Positions 34,624 through 43,398 of a stretch of DNA of 59,083 nucleotides are shown piece by piece. The number at the start of each line of letters is the position of its first letter. Within the stretch, counting starts at the first letter, position 1. Origin of the DNA: Deltaproteobacteria bacterium (GTDB lineage Bacteria > Desulfobacterota > Deferrisomatia > Deferrisomatales > BM512); the NCBI GenBank assembly GCA_002869005.1, contig PKTU01000128.1, positions 1 to 59,083 on the forward strand, read 5' to 3'. The notes beneath the pieces are model-generated. The model saw only the letters and a list, made by a program, of their open reading frames with translations, had not been told where the DNA came from and did not search any database. The position numbers were made by a program, and so were the translations under genes.

Positions 34624-35456
34624 GGCTCATATTCGCAGCGTTAATGGCGCTCTTTTTAACGGTACCCGCGATTGGAGCGCCTCCGCCGCCACAGGACGCA
34701 GCAGGGATCAACTCCTTTGGGGAAGCGCTTTTGGGCCTCGGTGAAAGCTACCGCGCCGCAACAGAGTTCATGCGGGTACTGCACCACTTTCCAGAAGACA
34801 GGGAAAACTCCCGGCGTGCCCTCACGGGGCTGGGCAGAGCTTACACCATGGCGGGGCGATGGGGAGAAGCCGCCGGAGTATATTCAAACATCTTTAAAAG
34901 CGACCCCTCCGAGGTCAACCGTCACCGTTTGGGGGCATCTCTATATCAGGCCGGCAGCTTTAGCCCGGCGGTATCAATACTCACCGGCGAAGAATCCGAC
35001 TCAATGCGTACCCTCGCCACCCTGGCATGGCTTAAAGAAGGTGACCTTTCGGAGCCCCCACCCGGCCTCGACGCCAACCTCATCCATGAATTTAAAAATC
35101 TACCCCAAAGATCGAAAACCACCGCAGGAGTCCTCTCCGCCCTGCTCCCCGGAGCGGGCCACTACTATGTCGACCGCCCCCTCGACGGCACCATCGCTTT
35201 TGTAATTAACGGCCTCTTCATCTGGGGCACCGTCAACGCCGCGCAAAACGGCCGCGATGAGCTGGCCTTAACGCTGGGAGCAATAGAACTTATATGGTAC
35301 TCCGGGACGATAACAGGCGCAGTGGCGGGGGCGGCGAAGTGGAACCATCGTGAAAAGGAGCGCTTCTTTTCACGACATGAGGCGGGGGCATTCCCAGCAT
35401 GGTCGCTTATACCGATACCCGGCGGCGGCGCGCTAGCATGGACTAGCCGCTGGTGA
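34620..35456 (+). CDS. TPR protein with C-terminal membrane segments
   Basis: A 278-residue protein with a signal peptide (RLIFAALMALFLTVPAIGA), three to four TPR-like helices (residues 35-150; LGRAYTMAGRWGEAAGVYSNIFKSDP) and a C-terminal membrane module starting LLPGAGHYYVDRPLDGTIAFVINGLF. The latter resembles the 'P-G-x-G-q-x-Y' short membrane motif seen in TM2 and DUF5683-like proteins. It is translationally coupled to the secreted YidD-domain gene, so the two probably act together. No enzymatic motif is seen. Confidence 0.75.
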   Translation: MRLIFAALMALFLTVPAIGAPPPPQDAAGINSFGEALLGLGESYRAATEFMRVLHHFPEDRENSRRALTGLGRAYTMAGRWGEAAGVYSNIFKSDPSEVNRHRLGASLYQAGSFSPAVSILTGEESDSMRTLATLAWLKEGDLSEPPPGLDANLIHEFKNLPQRSKTTAGVLSALLPGAGHYYVDRPLDGTIAFVINGLFIWGTVNAAQNGRDELALTLGAIELIWYSGTITGAVAGAAKWNHREKERFFSRHEAGAFPAWSLIPIPGGGALAWTSRW

Positions 35457-35466
35457 CCATAGCACA

Positions 35467-35495
35467 TTGACCTTGGGTTGGGGTGCCGCTAGAAT
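35467..35495 (+). promoter_or_regulatory. ssb: Candidate sigma-70-type promoter for ssb
   Basis: TTGACC (35467-35472) and TAGAAT (35490-35495) are separated by 17 bases, each one mismatch from consensus. Transcription would start near 35502, leaving a leader of about 33 bases with GGAG before the ATG at 35535. Confidence 0.65.
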
Positions 35496-35534
35496 GGGGA
35501 CCCGGTTTAACACTGATAATGATTGGAGTCGTTC

Positions 35535-36002
35535 ATGGCGAGAGGTGTCAACAAAGTTATTTTGATAGGAAATCTGGGCAAAGACCCCGAAGTGAGGTAC
35601 ACCCAGTCCGGCACCGCCGTGGCGAACTTCTCTCTTGCGACAACCGAGCGCCAGAAGCGCGGCGACGAGTGGGGTGACCATACCGAATGGCACAACATAG
35701 TCGTTTTCGGTAAGACTGCGGAAAACTGCCAGCAGTACCTCTCCAAGGGTTCGCAGATATTCATAGAGGGACGCATTCAGACCCGGAAGTGGCAGGATCG
35801 CGACGGCAACGACCGCTACACGACAGAGATCGTAGCCAACAACGTCCAATTCCTGAGCGGCGGCCGCCAGGGCGGCAGCGGCGGCGGTTACAGCGGTGGA
35901 GGCGGAGGCGGCTATGGAGGAGGCAACGACTCCTCCGGCGGAAACTTCCCGGAGCCCTCCGGCGGCGGGGGTTTCGACCCCAACGACGACATCCCCTTCT
36001 AG
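35535..36002 (+). CDS. ssb: Single-stranded DNA-binding protein
   Basis: A 155-residue SSB. The OB fold (residues 1-110) starts [22 protein letters not shown] and includes [15 protein letters not shown] and [15 protein letters not shown] Gly-rich linker ([18 protein letters not shown]) leads to the acidic tip DDIPF that recruits partner proteins. GGAG lies 6 bases before the ATG. It has its own promoter and ends at a bidirectional terminator. Confidence 0.97.
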   Translation: MARGVNKVILIGNLGKDPEVRYTQSGTAVANFSLATTERQKRGDEWGDHTEWHNIVVFGKTAENCQQYLSKGSQIFIEGRIQTRKWQDRDGNDRYTTEIVANNVQFLSGGRQGGSGGGYSGGGGGGYGGGNDSSGGNFPEPSGGGGFDPNDDIPF

Positions 36003-36010
36003 CGCGAAAT

Positions 36011-36038
36011 AAAAAGGGCCTCTACAGAGGCCCTTTTT
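36011..36038. terminator. Bidirectional intrinsic terminator
   Basis: A 12-bp perfect stem (AAAAAGGGCCTC / GAGGCCCTTTTT) with a TACA loop lies between the convergent ssb and M20 peptidase genes. The T run at one end and the A run at the other let it work on both strands. Confidence 0.9.
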
Positions 36039-36063
36039 AAGTTATTCATGATCTGTAGCCGGC

Positions 36064-37434
36064 TCACGATTTAATCTTCGCTACCTCTGATAGAAAACGT
36101 GCCGAGAACTCAGCTCCATGCCTGAAATCTTCAAGGTGAAAGTGTTCGTCAGGGCCGTGTATCCTGTCTGAAACACGCCCGAAGGCCATCAACAGAACGG
36201 GAGTTTCCAGCGTTTCGGCAAGGGTGTGAACCACAGGTATCGAGGCGCCCTCCCTTATCAGATATGGCTCTACTCCATATGCGCCCCTTACCGCCTCGGC
36301 AGCGGCGTCCATCGCCCACCCCTTTGAGGGGAGAAGTACGGGGTAAGCGCTAGGCATCCTGGTAACGGAGAGCGTAACGCCTTCCGGCATTACCGCGCGG
36401 AGCTTCCCCTCAACCGCCTCCGCAATTTTATCGGGGTCCTGATCGGGCACCAGCCTGCAAGAGATCTTGGCCGAAGCCCTGGAGGGAATTATCGTCTTGG
36501 CACCTTCGCCCGTGTACCCCGACCACATCCCGTTGATATCGAGAGATGGCCTCCCCCAGAGACGCTCAAGGGGCGTAAAGCCCGCTTCGCCGGAGAGCGT
36601 CGATACGCCAATGCCACCGGCGACCGCGGCTTCGTCGTAGGGGAGCTTGGCCCACTCCTCCCTCTCCCAGCGGTCAAGAGGGCGTACATCGTCATAAAAA
36701 CGCGGAACCGCGATTGAACCTTTCTCGTCGAAGAGCTCGCCCAACATGGAGGCGAGAGCCTGCGCCGGGTTCTGAACAATGCCCCCCATGACCCCTGAAT
36801 GCAGGTCGCGGTCCGGGCCGGTGACGGTAACTTCCATGTACATTAGCCCACGGAGGCTATAAATGAGCGCCGGATGCCCCTCCCCATACATGGGGCCGTC
36901 GGAGACCACGATACAATCGCAGGCGAGAAGCTCGCCGCTCTCCCTGACAAACTTGTCAAAGTGCCCGCTTGAAGCCTCCTCCTCCCCCTCGATAAGGAAG
37001 GTCACGTTTACCGGCAGGGTGCCGGTTGCCCTGAGATGCGCGCGAGCCCCGGCGACATGGCAATAAAGCTGCCCTTTGTCGTCACTTGAACCGCGCCCGA
37101 AAATCTTACCCTCCTTCACGTAGGGGTCGAAGGGGTCGGCGGACCACCCGTCGGAACGTTCTGCGGGCTGGACGTCGTAATGCCCATAGATGAGCACTGT
37201 CGGCAGGTTCTCGGAGACCCTGTATTTGGCAACCACTGCGGGATGCCCACCAGTCTCATGGATGCTGACCTCAAAGCCGTCCCCTTCGAGGGTATCGGCT
37301 ATCCACCTCGCGCAACGCGCGGTCTCGCCGTTGAAGGCCGGGTCTGCGCTCACCGAGGGTATACGCAGAAAATCCAGCAGCTCCGCTAGTGCTTTTTCTT
37401 CGCCACCTCTAACTTCACCAACCACTTTGTCCAT
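36064..37434 (-). CDS. M20-family metallopeptidase / dipeptidase
   Basis: A 456-residue zinc peptidase. It has the metal-binding YGHYDVQPAE, GRGSSDDKGQLYCH, catalytic Glu in EGEEEASSG, the dimerisation lid domain (about 200-330) and a late His in RIHGPDEHFHLEDF. The family includes carnosinase-like dipeptidases and ArgE/DapE-type deacylases. With dap genes in the window a DapE role might be considered, but the length and GRGSSDDKG favour a general dipeptidase. It follows ybaK by 9 bp. Confidence 0.9.
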   Translation of the reverse strand: MDKVVGEVRGGEEKALAELLDFLRIPSVSADPAFNGETARCARWIADTLEGDGFEVSIHETGGHPAVVAKYRVSENLPTVLIYGHYDVQPAERSDGWSADPFDPYVKEGKIFGRGSSDDKGQLYCHVAGARAHLRATGTLPVNVTFLIEGEEEASSGHFDKFVRESGELLACDCIVVSDGPMYGEGHPALIYSLRGLMYMEVTVTGPDRDLHSGVMGGIVQNPAQALASMLGELFDEKGSIAVPRFYDDVRPLDRWEREEWAKLPYDEAAVAGGIGVSTLSGEAGFTPLERLWGRPSLDINGMWSGYTGEGAKTIIPSRASAKISCRLVPDQDPDKIAEAVEGKLRAVMPEGVTLSVTRMPSAYPVLLPSKGWAMDAAAEAVRGAYGVEPYLIREGASIPVVHTLAETLETPVLLMAFGRVSDRIHGPDEHFHLEDFRHGAEFSARFLSEVAKIKS

Positions 37435-37443
37435 TACTTATTC

Positions 37444-37908
37444 CTATGCGGCAATATCTGCGACGGTCGCGCCGAGAACGGACTTAACGTCGCCGGGGGA
37501 TAGTAGGAGCATAAGCCCTCTCCTCCCGCCATTTATTCCTATGGTCTCGAAGTTCATTATAGTCTCGTGGAGGTAGACCTCCATCCTCTTTTTGGTTCCG
37601 AAGGGGCTTATACCCCCCACGAGGTAGCCGGTCTGCTTCTGCGCCTCCTCGGGGGTGGACATGCGAGCCGATTTGGCGCCTGCCAAACGGGCGAGTTTTT
37701 TGAGAGAAAGCTCCTTGTCTCCGGGCATGACGCAGACAACGAAGCTTTTATCCTGTAGAGCCACTATGAGGGTTTTGAATGTCGCCTCAAGGGGCCGGTC
37801 CAACACCTCCGCTGCATACTCCGCGCCCTTGACGCGGCAGTCATATTCCATCACCTCAAAGGGGACCTTTCGTTGTTTGAGAAGGCGTTCTCCCTGTGTG
37901 ACGCTCAT
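37444..37908 (-). CDS. ybaK: YbaK/EbsC-type aminoacyl-tRNA deacylase
   Basis: A 154-residue YbaK-family protein, probably clearing Cys-tRNA(Pro). It has the start LLKQRKVPFEVMEYDC, FKTLIVALQDKSFVVCVMPGDKELSLKKLA with the conserved Lys residues, GYLVGGISPFG and a late HETIMNFETIGINGGRRGLML. It is between the UPF0210 gene and the peptidase gene in a tight minus-strand run. Confidence 0.9.
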   Translation of the reverse strand: MSVTQGERLLKQRKVPFEVMEYDCRVKGAEYAAEVLDRPLEATFKTLIVALQDKSFVVCVMPGDKELSLKKLARLAGAKSARMSTPEEAQKQTGYLVGGISPFGTKKRMEVYLHETIMNFETIGINGGRRGLMLLLSPGDVKSVLGATVADIAA

Positions 37909-37917
37909 CCGGCGCTC

Positions 37918-39285
37918 CTAATTTCTCAGCCCCTGTAGCGGCGCGGGAATACGCCCGCCTCGCCCGATGAAGTTCCTGGCACTAACCCTGTTGACCGGCA
38001 TTACGGGGGCCTCTCCAAGGAGCCCGCCAAAGCTTACGCGGTCACCCTCCTTCTTGCCGGGAGCGGGAATTATCCTAACCGCCGTCGTCTTGTTGTTGGC
38101 AACTCCGATCGCCATTTCATCGGCTATAATAGCGGCGATTGTCTCCTCCGGCACATCGCCGGGGACGGCGACCATGTCAAGGCCCACGGAGCAAACAGCG
38201 GTCATAGCTTCAAGCTTTTCGATACTTATAGCGCCTTCCTCGGCCGCGCGGATCATCGCCGCGTCTTCGGAGACGGGTATAAAAGCGCCTGATAGCCCTC
38301 CGACCGAGGAGGACGCAAAAGCCCCGCCCTTTTTCACAGCGTCGTTCAGCATCATAAGCGCCGCGGTTGAACCGGGGGCTCCCGCGCGGGCAAGGCCAAG
38401 CTCCTCAAGTATCTGCGCCACGGAATCACCCTCCGCAGGGGTGGGCGCAAGGGAGAGGTCCAGTATCCCGAACTCCACGCCGAGCCGTTTAGCCATCTCT
38501 TTGCCGACAAGCTCACCCGCGCGGGTAATCTTGAAGGCTGTCTTTTTAATTGTCTCGGCAACCTCTCCCATGTTCCCGCCGGGGCCCAGCTTTTCAAGCG
38601 CTCGAAGCACGGTGCCCGGCCCGGAGACACCGACAAGGATCGCCCGCTCCGGTTCGCCGGGGCCATAGAAGGCTCCCGCCATAAAGGGGTTATCCTCGAC
38701 CGCATTAGCGAAGACGACCAACTTCGCGCAACCTATGCCATCTGCTTTGGCTGTAAGCTTGGCGGTCTCAAGTATGACACGCCCCATTTTGCTGCACCCG
38801 TCTATATTGATACCGGTCCGCGTGGAGGCTAGTGATACGGAGGCGCATAGACGCTCGGTTGTCGACAGCACTTCGGGAATAGAGTCGAGAAGCGCTTCAT
38901 CAACCTTGGTCTCCCCTTTGTGAATTAGCGAGGAGAAGCCTCCCACAAAATTTACGCCAACCTCGCCCGCCGCCGCATCAATGACCTTGGCTACCTCGAC
39001 AAACGCCTCCCGCTCGGTGGAGGGCAGCACCAGAGAGAGCGGCGTTATGGAGAGGCGGGTGTTCACTATGGGCAGCCCGTAGATGCCCTCGATCTCTCTG
39101 GCCACCGGGCCAAGCCTATCTGCGGAGGTGAGCAGCTTCTCCCTGATTTTGGCGGCACATTTAGCGGGATCCGGGTTGGAGCAATCCCAAAGAGATACGC
39201 CAAGCGTAACCGTGCGGATATCCAGCTTCTGGCTGGCTATCATCCCTACGGTTTCTATAATCTCATCGCTCGTGAAGTTGGTCAT
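37918..39285 (-). CDS. UPF0210/DUF711 (PFL-like fold) family protein
   Basis: A 455-residue protein of the DUF711 family, related by fold to glycyl radical enzymes but without a recognisable Gly-radical motif. It begins [23 protein letters not shown], has [19 protein letters not shown]-like [20 protein letters not shown] and a terminal [23 protein letters not shown]. The biochemical role is unknown. It is paired with the upstream ACT-domain UPF0237 gene (4 bp gap), a pairing found in many bacteria. Confidence 0.9.
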   Translation of the reverse strand: MTNFTSDEIIETVGMIASQKLDIRTVTLGVSLWDCSNPDPAKCAAKIREKLLTSADRLGPVAREIEGIYGLPIVNTRLSITPLSLVLPSTEREAFVEVAKVIDAAAGEVGVNFVGGFSSLIHKGETKVDEALLDSIPEVLSTTERLCASVSLASTRTGINIDGCSKMGRVILETAKLTAKADGIGCAKLVVFANAVEDNPFMAGAFYGPGEPERAILVGVSGPGTVLRALEKLGPGGNMGEVAETIKKTAFKITRAGELVGKEMAKRLGVEFGILDLSLAPTPAEGDSVAQILEELGLARAGAPGSTAALMMLNDAVKKGGAFASSSVGGLSGAFIPVSEDAAMIRAAEEGAISIEKLEAMTAVCSVGLDMVAVPGDVPEETIAAIIADEMAIGVANNKTTAVRIIPAPGKKEGDRVSFGGLLGEAPVMPVNRVSARNFIGRGGRIPAPLQGLRN

Positions 39286-39289
39286 CCGC

Positions 39290-39580
39290 TCAGACCCTGT
39301 GCATATACTGGAAGAGCTCTGCGTCGTGCAGGGCTACCTTAAGCCCCATACCGTCGAGGGCTCTTTCAAGTTTCTCCGTCATACCGGGGAGGTCAAGGGA
39401 AGAGGAGGTGATATCCGCCATGAGGGTCATCGCGAAGACGTCTCCGCTAAAGACCTTTTGGCTTATATCCTCTATATTTACAGCGTTTTCGGCCAAAACG
39501 GTAGCAACTTTGGCGACAATGCCCACCTGATCGCGCCCGATCACGGCGATAACGATCTTTCTCGACTTGTCAGTTTCCAT
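39290..39580 (-). CDS. ACT-domain protein, UPF0237 family
   Basis: A 96-residue single ACT domain ([35 protein letters not shown]) of the GcvR/UPF0237 type, likely binding an amino acid or other small ligand. It immediately precedes the UPF0210 gene, whose product it may regulate, and follows cobJ by 8 bp. Confidence 0.93.
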   Translation of the reverse strand: METDKSRKIVIAVIGRDQVGIVAKVATVLAENAVNIEDISQKVFSGDVFAMTLMADITSSSLDLPGMTEKLERALDGMGLKVALHDAELFQYMHRV

Positions 39581-39588
39581 ATCAGTAC

Positions 39589-40326
39589 CTATTCGCCCAC
39601 CGGGTAACCGCGCGGAGTCACCATGCGTTCACCGATGAAACGTGTTTGGCTGTTGCCGACAATTACGATGCTCATCATGTCAACCTCTTCGGATGCGGCC
39701 CTGCCAAGGGTTGTCAGTGTTATCGATTGGCCCTCCCGCAGAGCATTGCGGACTATTCCGACAGGGGTCTCTCCATCCCTGTATTTCAATAGGATATCGC
39801 AAGCCCGGTTCAAGTGCTTGACCCTCTTTTTTGAGCGTGGGTTATAAATAGCGACTACGAAGTCACCCGCGCCCGCGCCCTCTAGGCGCCTCTCTATAAC
39901 CTCCCACGGCGTCAGGAGGTCGGAGAGCGAGACCACCGCGTAATCCGTCATAAGAGGTGCGCCGAGCAAAGATGCGGCGCCATTGGCGGCTGACACCCCG
40001 GGGACCACCTCCACTTCGACTTTACCGTCAGGGTCCATCTCGGCGAGAAGTTCAAGGATTAGCCCTGCCATGCCGTACACGCCCGGGTCGCCCGTAGAGA
40101 CAACCGCAACGTTTTTACCGGAAAAAGCATGCTCGACAGCGGCCCTGCAGCGGTCGATCTCCCGTGTCATGCCCGTTGACACGACCTCCTTGCCCTCGAC
40201 CAAGTCACCCAATAGCTCGATGTAAAAGGTATAACCGACGATTGTCTCTGCTTCACCAATTGAGGCAATAGCACGCCCGGTCATCTGTTCGCGCCCGCCG
40301 GGGCCGATGCCAATAACGAAAATCAT
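39589..40326 (-). CDS. cbiH: Precorrin-3B C17-methyltransferase
   Basis: A SAM-dependent tetrapyrrole methyltransferase of 245 residues (CobJ/CbiH). It has the VIGIGPGGREQMTGRA loop, the GDPGVYGMAGL SAM-contact motif, VEVVPGVSAANGAASLLGAPLMTDYAVVSLSDLLTPW and YNPRSKKR. It methylates C17 with ring contraction. It lies 3 bp downstream of cbiG in the corrin operon. Confidence 0.94.
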   Translation of the reverse strand: MIFVIGIGPGGREQMTGRAIASIGEAETIVGYTFYIELLGDLVEGKEVVSTGMTREIDRCRAAVEHAFSGKNVAVVSTGDPGVYGMAGLILELLAEMDPDGKVEVEVVPGVSAANGAASLLGAPLMTDYAVVSLSDLLTPWEVIERRLEGAGAGDFVVAIYNPRSKKRVKHLNRACDILLKYRDGETPVGIVRNALREGQSITLTTLGRAASEEVDMMSIVIVGNSQTRFIGERMVTPRGYPVGE

Positions 40327-40329
40327 CCT

Positions 40330-41394
40330 TTAACTCTCCGAAATATCAATTAGGGCGGCAGCCAATGTCCAGACTCCGCCGCTTCGCTTCTCCAAAATCA
40401 AATCACCGCCAGCCGCAGCCGCTAGCGCAGCGGCTTCGCACACCGAGGGAGTACCCACCGCCTCCTCAACCCTCGGCGAGGGGTTGGGGGTTTTGTAGCC
40501 GCCCAACTCTTCCGCGGTGAAGGTGGCGTACTCTACGCCAAGCTTTTCGGCTAATTTTATAATCGCCTCTTCATCACGTTTTGCATCCACGCTGGCTACA
40601 ACGCCAACTGCAAGCCGCGAGATGCCACCCTCCCTTAGCGCTGACAAAACGCCCTCTTCAACCCTCGCGGGGTCCGCATCTTTGCGGCAACCTACGCCTA
40701 TTGCAACAAGGGGAGGTCTTATGAGGAGGTCAACCTCCTGCTCAACTTCCCGATGGGAGAGGGCGACTACGACTTCCCCGGAGGAAAGTGCCTGTCTCAA
40801 ATCCGAGGTGGTGTAGGAAAGGTGCCTTCTCAGATCGCCAAAGAGCTCTTTTGGCAGCGCCGGATCGAGATAACCGACGACTCCATCGCCATTGGCCCAG
40901 GCGGAATTGACCTTTACCACCCCTTCCCTTGGCTCGAACTTGTACCCAAGCGAGAGCGCCCAGCTCTCGATGGCGGGTTTATTAAGAGCGTCGGTTGCAG
41001 TGGTTATCACGGGAATTGCGCCCACGGCATCATGGAGTTCACGGGCAAGGTCGTTGGCGCCGCCGACGTGGCCCGAGAGGAGAGGAACAGCGTAGAAACC
41101 CTCCGGGTCCATTACAACCACAGCAGGGTCGGAGTATTTGTCTTTTATAAGAGGGGCGATGGAACGTACTGCGATTCCCGCCGCCATTATGAGTATGAAA
41201 CCGCCTGCCAGGGGCCACAGTTTTTTGATGATCTCGGCTACCGGCTCTTCAAAGGGCTCCGCATCGACATCTGCGGCAAATTTTTCGGGCACCAGCGCAA
41301 CCCCTCCGAGACCTTTCGCTGCAAGCTCCGCCGTCTTCGCGCCTGTTCTGGTAAGGGCGATGACGTAAATCCCCCGGGGGCTACTCTTAGCCAT
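40330..41394 (-). CDS. cbiG: Cobalt-precorrin-5A hydrolase
   Basis: CbiG opens the delta-lactone and removes the C2 unit in oxygen-independent cobalamin synthesis. About 354 residues from the ATG at 41394. The N-terminal domain has GGFILIMAAGIAVRSIAPLIKDKYSDPAVVVMDPEG and PLLSGHVGGANDLAREL; the C-terminal domain has LVAIGVGCRKDADPARVEEGV and KTPNPSPRVEEAVGTPSVCEAAAL. The frame is open further upstream but overlaps cbiF. CbiG marks the anaerobic pathway. Confidence 0.94.
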   Translation of the reverse strand: MAKSSPRGIYVIALTRTGAKTAELAAKGLGGVALVPEKFAADVDAEPFEEPVAEIIKKLWPLAGGFILIMAAGIAVRSIAPLIKDKYSDPAVVVMDPEGFYAVPLLSGHVGGANDLARELHDAVGAIPVITTATDALNKPAIESWALSLGYKFEPREGVVKVNSAWANGDGVVGYLDPALPKELFGDLRRHLSYTTSDLRQALSSGEVVVALSHREVEQEVDLLIRPPLVAIGVGCRKDADPARVEEGVLSALREGGISRLAVGVVASVDAKRDEEAIIKLAEKLGVEYATFTAEELGGYKTPNPSPRVEEAVGTPSVCEAAALAAAAGGDLILEKRSGGVWTLAAALIDISES

Positions 41395-41398
41395 AAAG

Positions 41399-42175
41399 CT
41401 AGCCGCTCCCTTTACGATACCCGTGGCTGAAGGTTGCCGCGTATAGCTTGGATGGCTCGAAATCGCTGCCGAGAATCCTCGGCCCCAGGGGGTCACCTAT
41501 GATTACCATCGACTGTTTGATAAACCCCGCCTCTTTAACCTTCGCCGCGATATCCTCAAGAGTTCCTGCTACAGAGGCCTCGTCGGGCCATCCCGCCCTC
41601 GAAACCACCGCTGCGGGGGTCTTTGGTGAACGTCCGCCCTCAAGGCAGCGCTCGACCACTTCGCCAATCCGGTCTACCGATAGGAATACGCAGAGGGTCG
41701 CGCCCGACGCGGCAAGTTTCTCAAGTGATTCCCCCTCGGGCACCGGGGTGCGCCCCGAGAGCCGAGTGAAGATCACCGTCTGGCTCACGCCGGGCAAGGT
41801 CAGTTGTGTCTTGAGAGAAGCCGCCGAAGCAAAGGCGCTCGATACGCCCGGAATAACTCTGTAAGGAATTCCGGCTTCGTCGAGGGGTACCATCTGCTCC
41901 TGAATCGCGCCGTAAAGCGATGGGTCCCCGGTGTGGAGCCTCACCACTCGCTCTCCGCGCGAGGCGTGCTCGATGCAAACGCGCGTCGTCTCCTCAAGGT
42001 TCATCGAGGCGGTATTGTGAACGGGAATGCCCTCCGGGGCATACTCAAGTAGCGCGGGGTTCACAAGGCTCCCCGCGTAGAGAACGACATCGGCGGATTC
42101 AAGGGCGCGAAGTCCCGCTACTGTTATGAGGTCGGGTGCGCCTGGCCCCGCCCCAACGAAGATCACTTCTCCCAT
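41399..42175 (-). CDS. cbiF: Cobalt-precorrin-4 C11-methyltransferase
   Basis: A 258-residue CobM/CbiF methyltransferase with VIFVGAGPGAPDLITVAGLRAL, the ADVVLYAGSLVNP strand, RLHTGDPSLYGAIQEQ, PGVSSAFASAASL and a closing MVIIGDPLG. The ATG at 42175 overlaps the cbiET stop by one base (TGATG); a TTG codon immediately before it is an alternative. Confidence 0.95.
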   Translation of the reverse strand: MGEVIFVGAGPGAPDLITVAGLRALESADVVLYAGSLVNPALLEYAPEGIPVHNTASMNLEETTRVCIEHASRGERVVRLHTGDPSLYGAIQEQMVPLDEAGIPYRVIPGVSSAFASAASLKTQLTLPGVSQTVIFTRLSGRTPVPEGESLEKLAASGATLCVFLSVDRIGEVVERCLEGGRSPKTPAAVVSRAGWPDEASVAGTLEDIAAKVKEAGFIKQSMVIIGDPLGPRILGSDFEPSKLYAATFSHGYRKGSG

Positions 42176-43398
42176 CAACTCTTTTTGCCTTTCGGTCGCG
42201 TAATGCGAAAGAGGGTTACAGGATTCTCGGCTGCCCGCATCGAGCCTTCGCCGACCTTTTTAGAGCGGCTGAAGGAGAGGTCAACCCACTCAACCTCCAT
42301 CGCGTTTTCCCGGCACCATTTAAGCGCAGCGCAAAAGGTCTCGGCTAAAACTGTGGAGACAACGACCACACCGCCCTCGCGTAGCCTGGCAAAGGACTTA
42401 TCGAGGACATCGGAGAGGAATCCGCCGGAGCCCCCGATGAAAACCCTGTCGGGCGCGGGGAGGCCATCCAGCGCCGAGGGCGCCAATCCGTCAGCTATGT
42501 AAAGGCCCGCCGTCCTGAATTTTTTTCTATTTTCCCTGATATGCTCAAGGGCTTCATGGTCACGCTCAACGGCCCACACCTGTATCGCGGGGTTTATTAG
42601 GGCGGCTTCTATACCGACCGAACCTGAACCTGCGCCGACATCCCATAGCACCGCTTTACCTCTGGGAAGAGAAAGAAGCCCCATAGCCACAGCGCGTACC
42701 GAAGATTTCGTTATTCTCCCGCGCGGATAGGTAAAGAGCTCTTCAGGGATGCCTGGACCCAGAGGGCGCGGATCCTCTTTAGTATGCACAAGGAGGACGA
42801 CGTTCAAATCCGACCCGCTCCAGTCGGCAAAGTCATGGGTAAGACCGCGCTCAATCCTCTCTTCGGGCTGGCCCAGGTCAGAGCAGACTACCATCTCAAG
42901 GTCCTCCCAGCCCGTCTCGATGAGGAAGCGGGCAATACGGGATGGGGAGTTGATGGAGTCCGTGAACAGTCCGACCTTAGGAGCCCCGAGCACTCCGACC
43001 AGCTCCTGGAGGTCACGGCCGTGGAGGCTTGCTATACGCGCGTCGGACCAGCTAAGACCGGCTTTAGCGAAGGCGACCTGCATCGATGAGACGGCGGGGC
43101 GTATTACCACCTCACCTCTGTCGAACTTTGTAAGAAGGAGGGCGGCTATACCGAAAAAGGTAGGGTCTCCCGAGGCCAGAAAAACAACCTTCAACTTCTC
43201 GTTGTTGCTCACCCGCTCGGCGATCTCCGATATCTTCCCCTCCACGAGCTCCACCTTGGAGGCAAAGCTATCAACGAGAAAGCGGTGCCTGCCAGCTGTG
43301 ACAACCAGATCCGCGTTCTCAACTATCTTTCGGCTCTCGGTGTCGAGCTTGTCGCAGCCGGGCTGTATGCCAATCACCCAAATTCTGTATTTGCTCAT
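42175..43398 (-). CDS. cbiET: Precorrin-6Y C5,15-methyltransferase, CbiE-CbiT fusion
   Basis: A 407-residue two-domain protein. The CbiE part (1-200) has IWVIGIQPGCDKLDTESR and FLASGDPTFFGIAALLL. The CbiT part (210-407) has the decarboxylating methyltransferase motif AVLWDVGAGSGSVGIEAALI and RVFIGGSGGFLSDVLDKSF. It methylates C5 and C15 and decarboxylates the C12 acetate. It overlaps the cbiD end by 4 bp (ATGA). Confidence 0.95.
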   Translation of the reverse strand: MSKYRIWVIGIQPGCDKLDTESRKIVENADLVVTAGRHRFLVDSFASKVELVEGKISEIAERVSNNEKLKVVFLASGDPTFFGIAALLLTKFDRGEVVIRPAVSSMQVAFAKAGLSWSDARIASLHGRDLQELVGVLGAPKVGLFTDSINSPSRIARFLIETGWEDLEMVVCSDLGQPEERIERGLTHDFADWSGSDLNVVLLVHTKEDPRPLGPGIPEELFTYPRGRITKSSVRAVAMGLLSLPRGKAVLWDVGAGSGSVGIEAALINPAIQVWAVERDHEALEHIRENRKKFRTAGLYIADGLAPSALDGLPAPDRVFIGGSGGFLSDVLDKSFARLREGGVVVVSTVLAETFCAALKWCRENAMEVEWVDLSFSRSKKVGEGSMRAAENPVTLFRITRPKGKKS

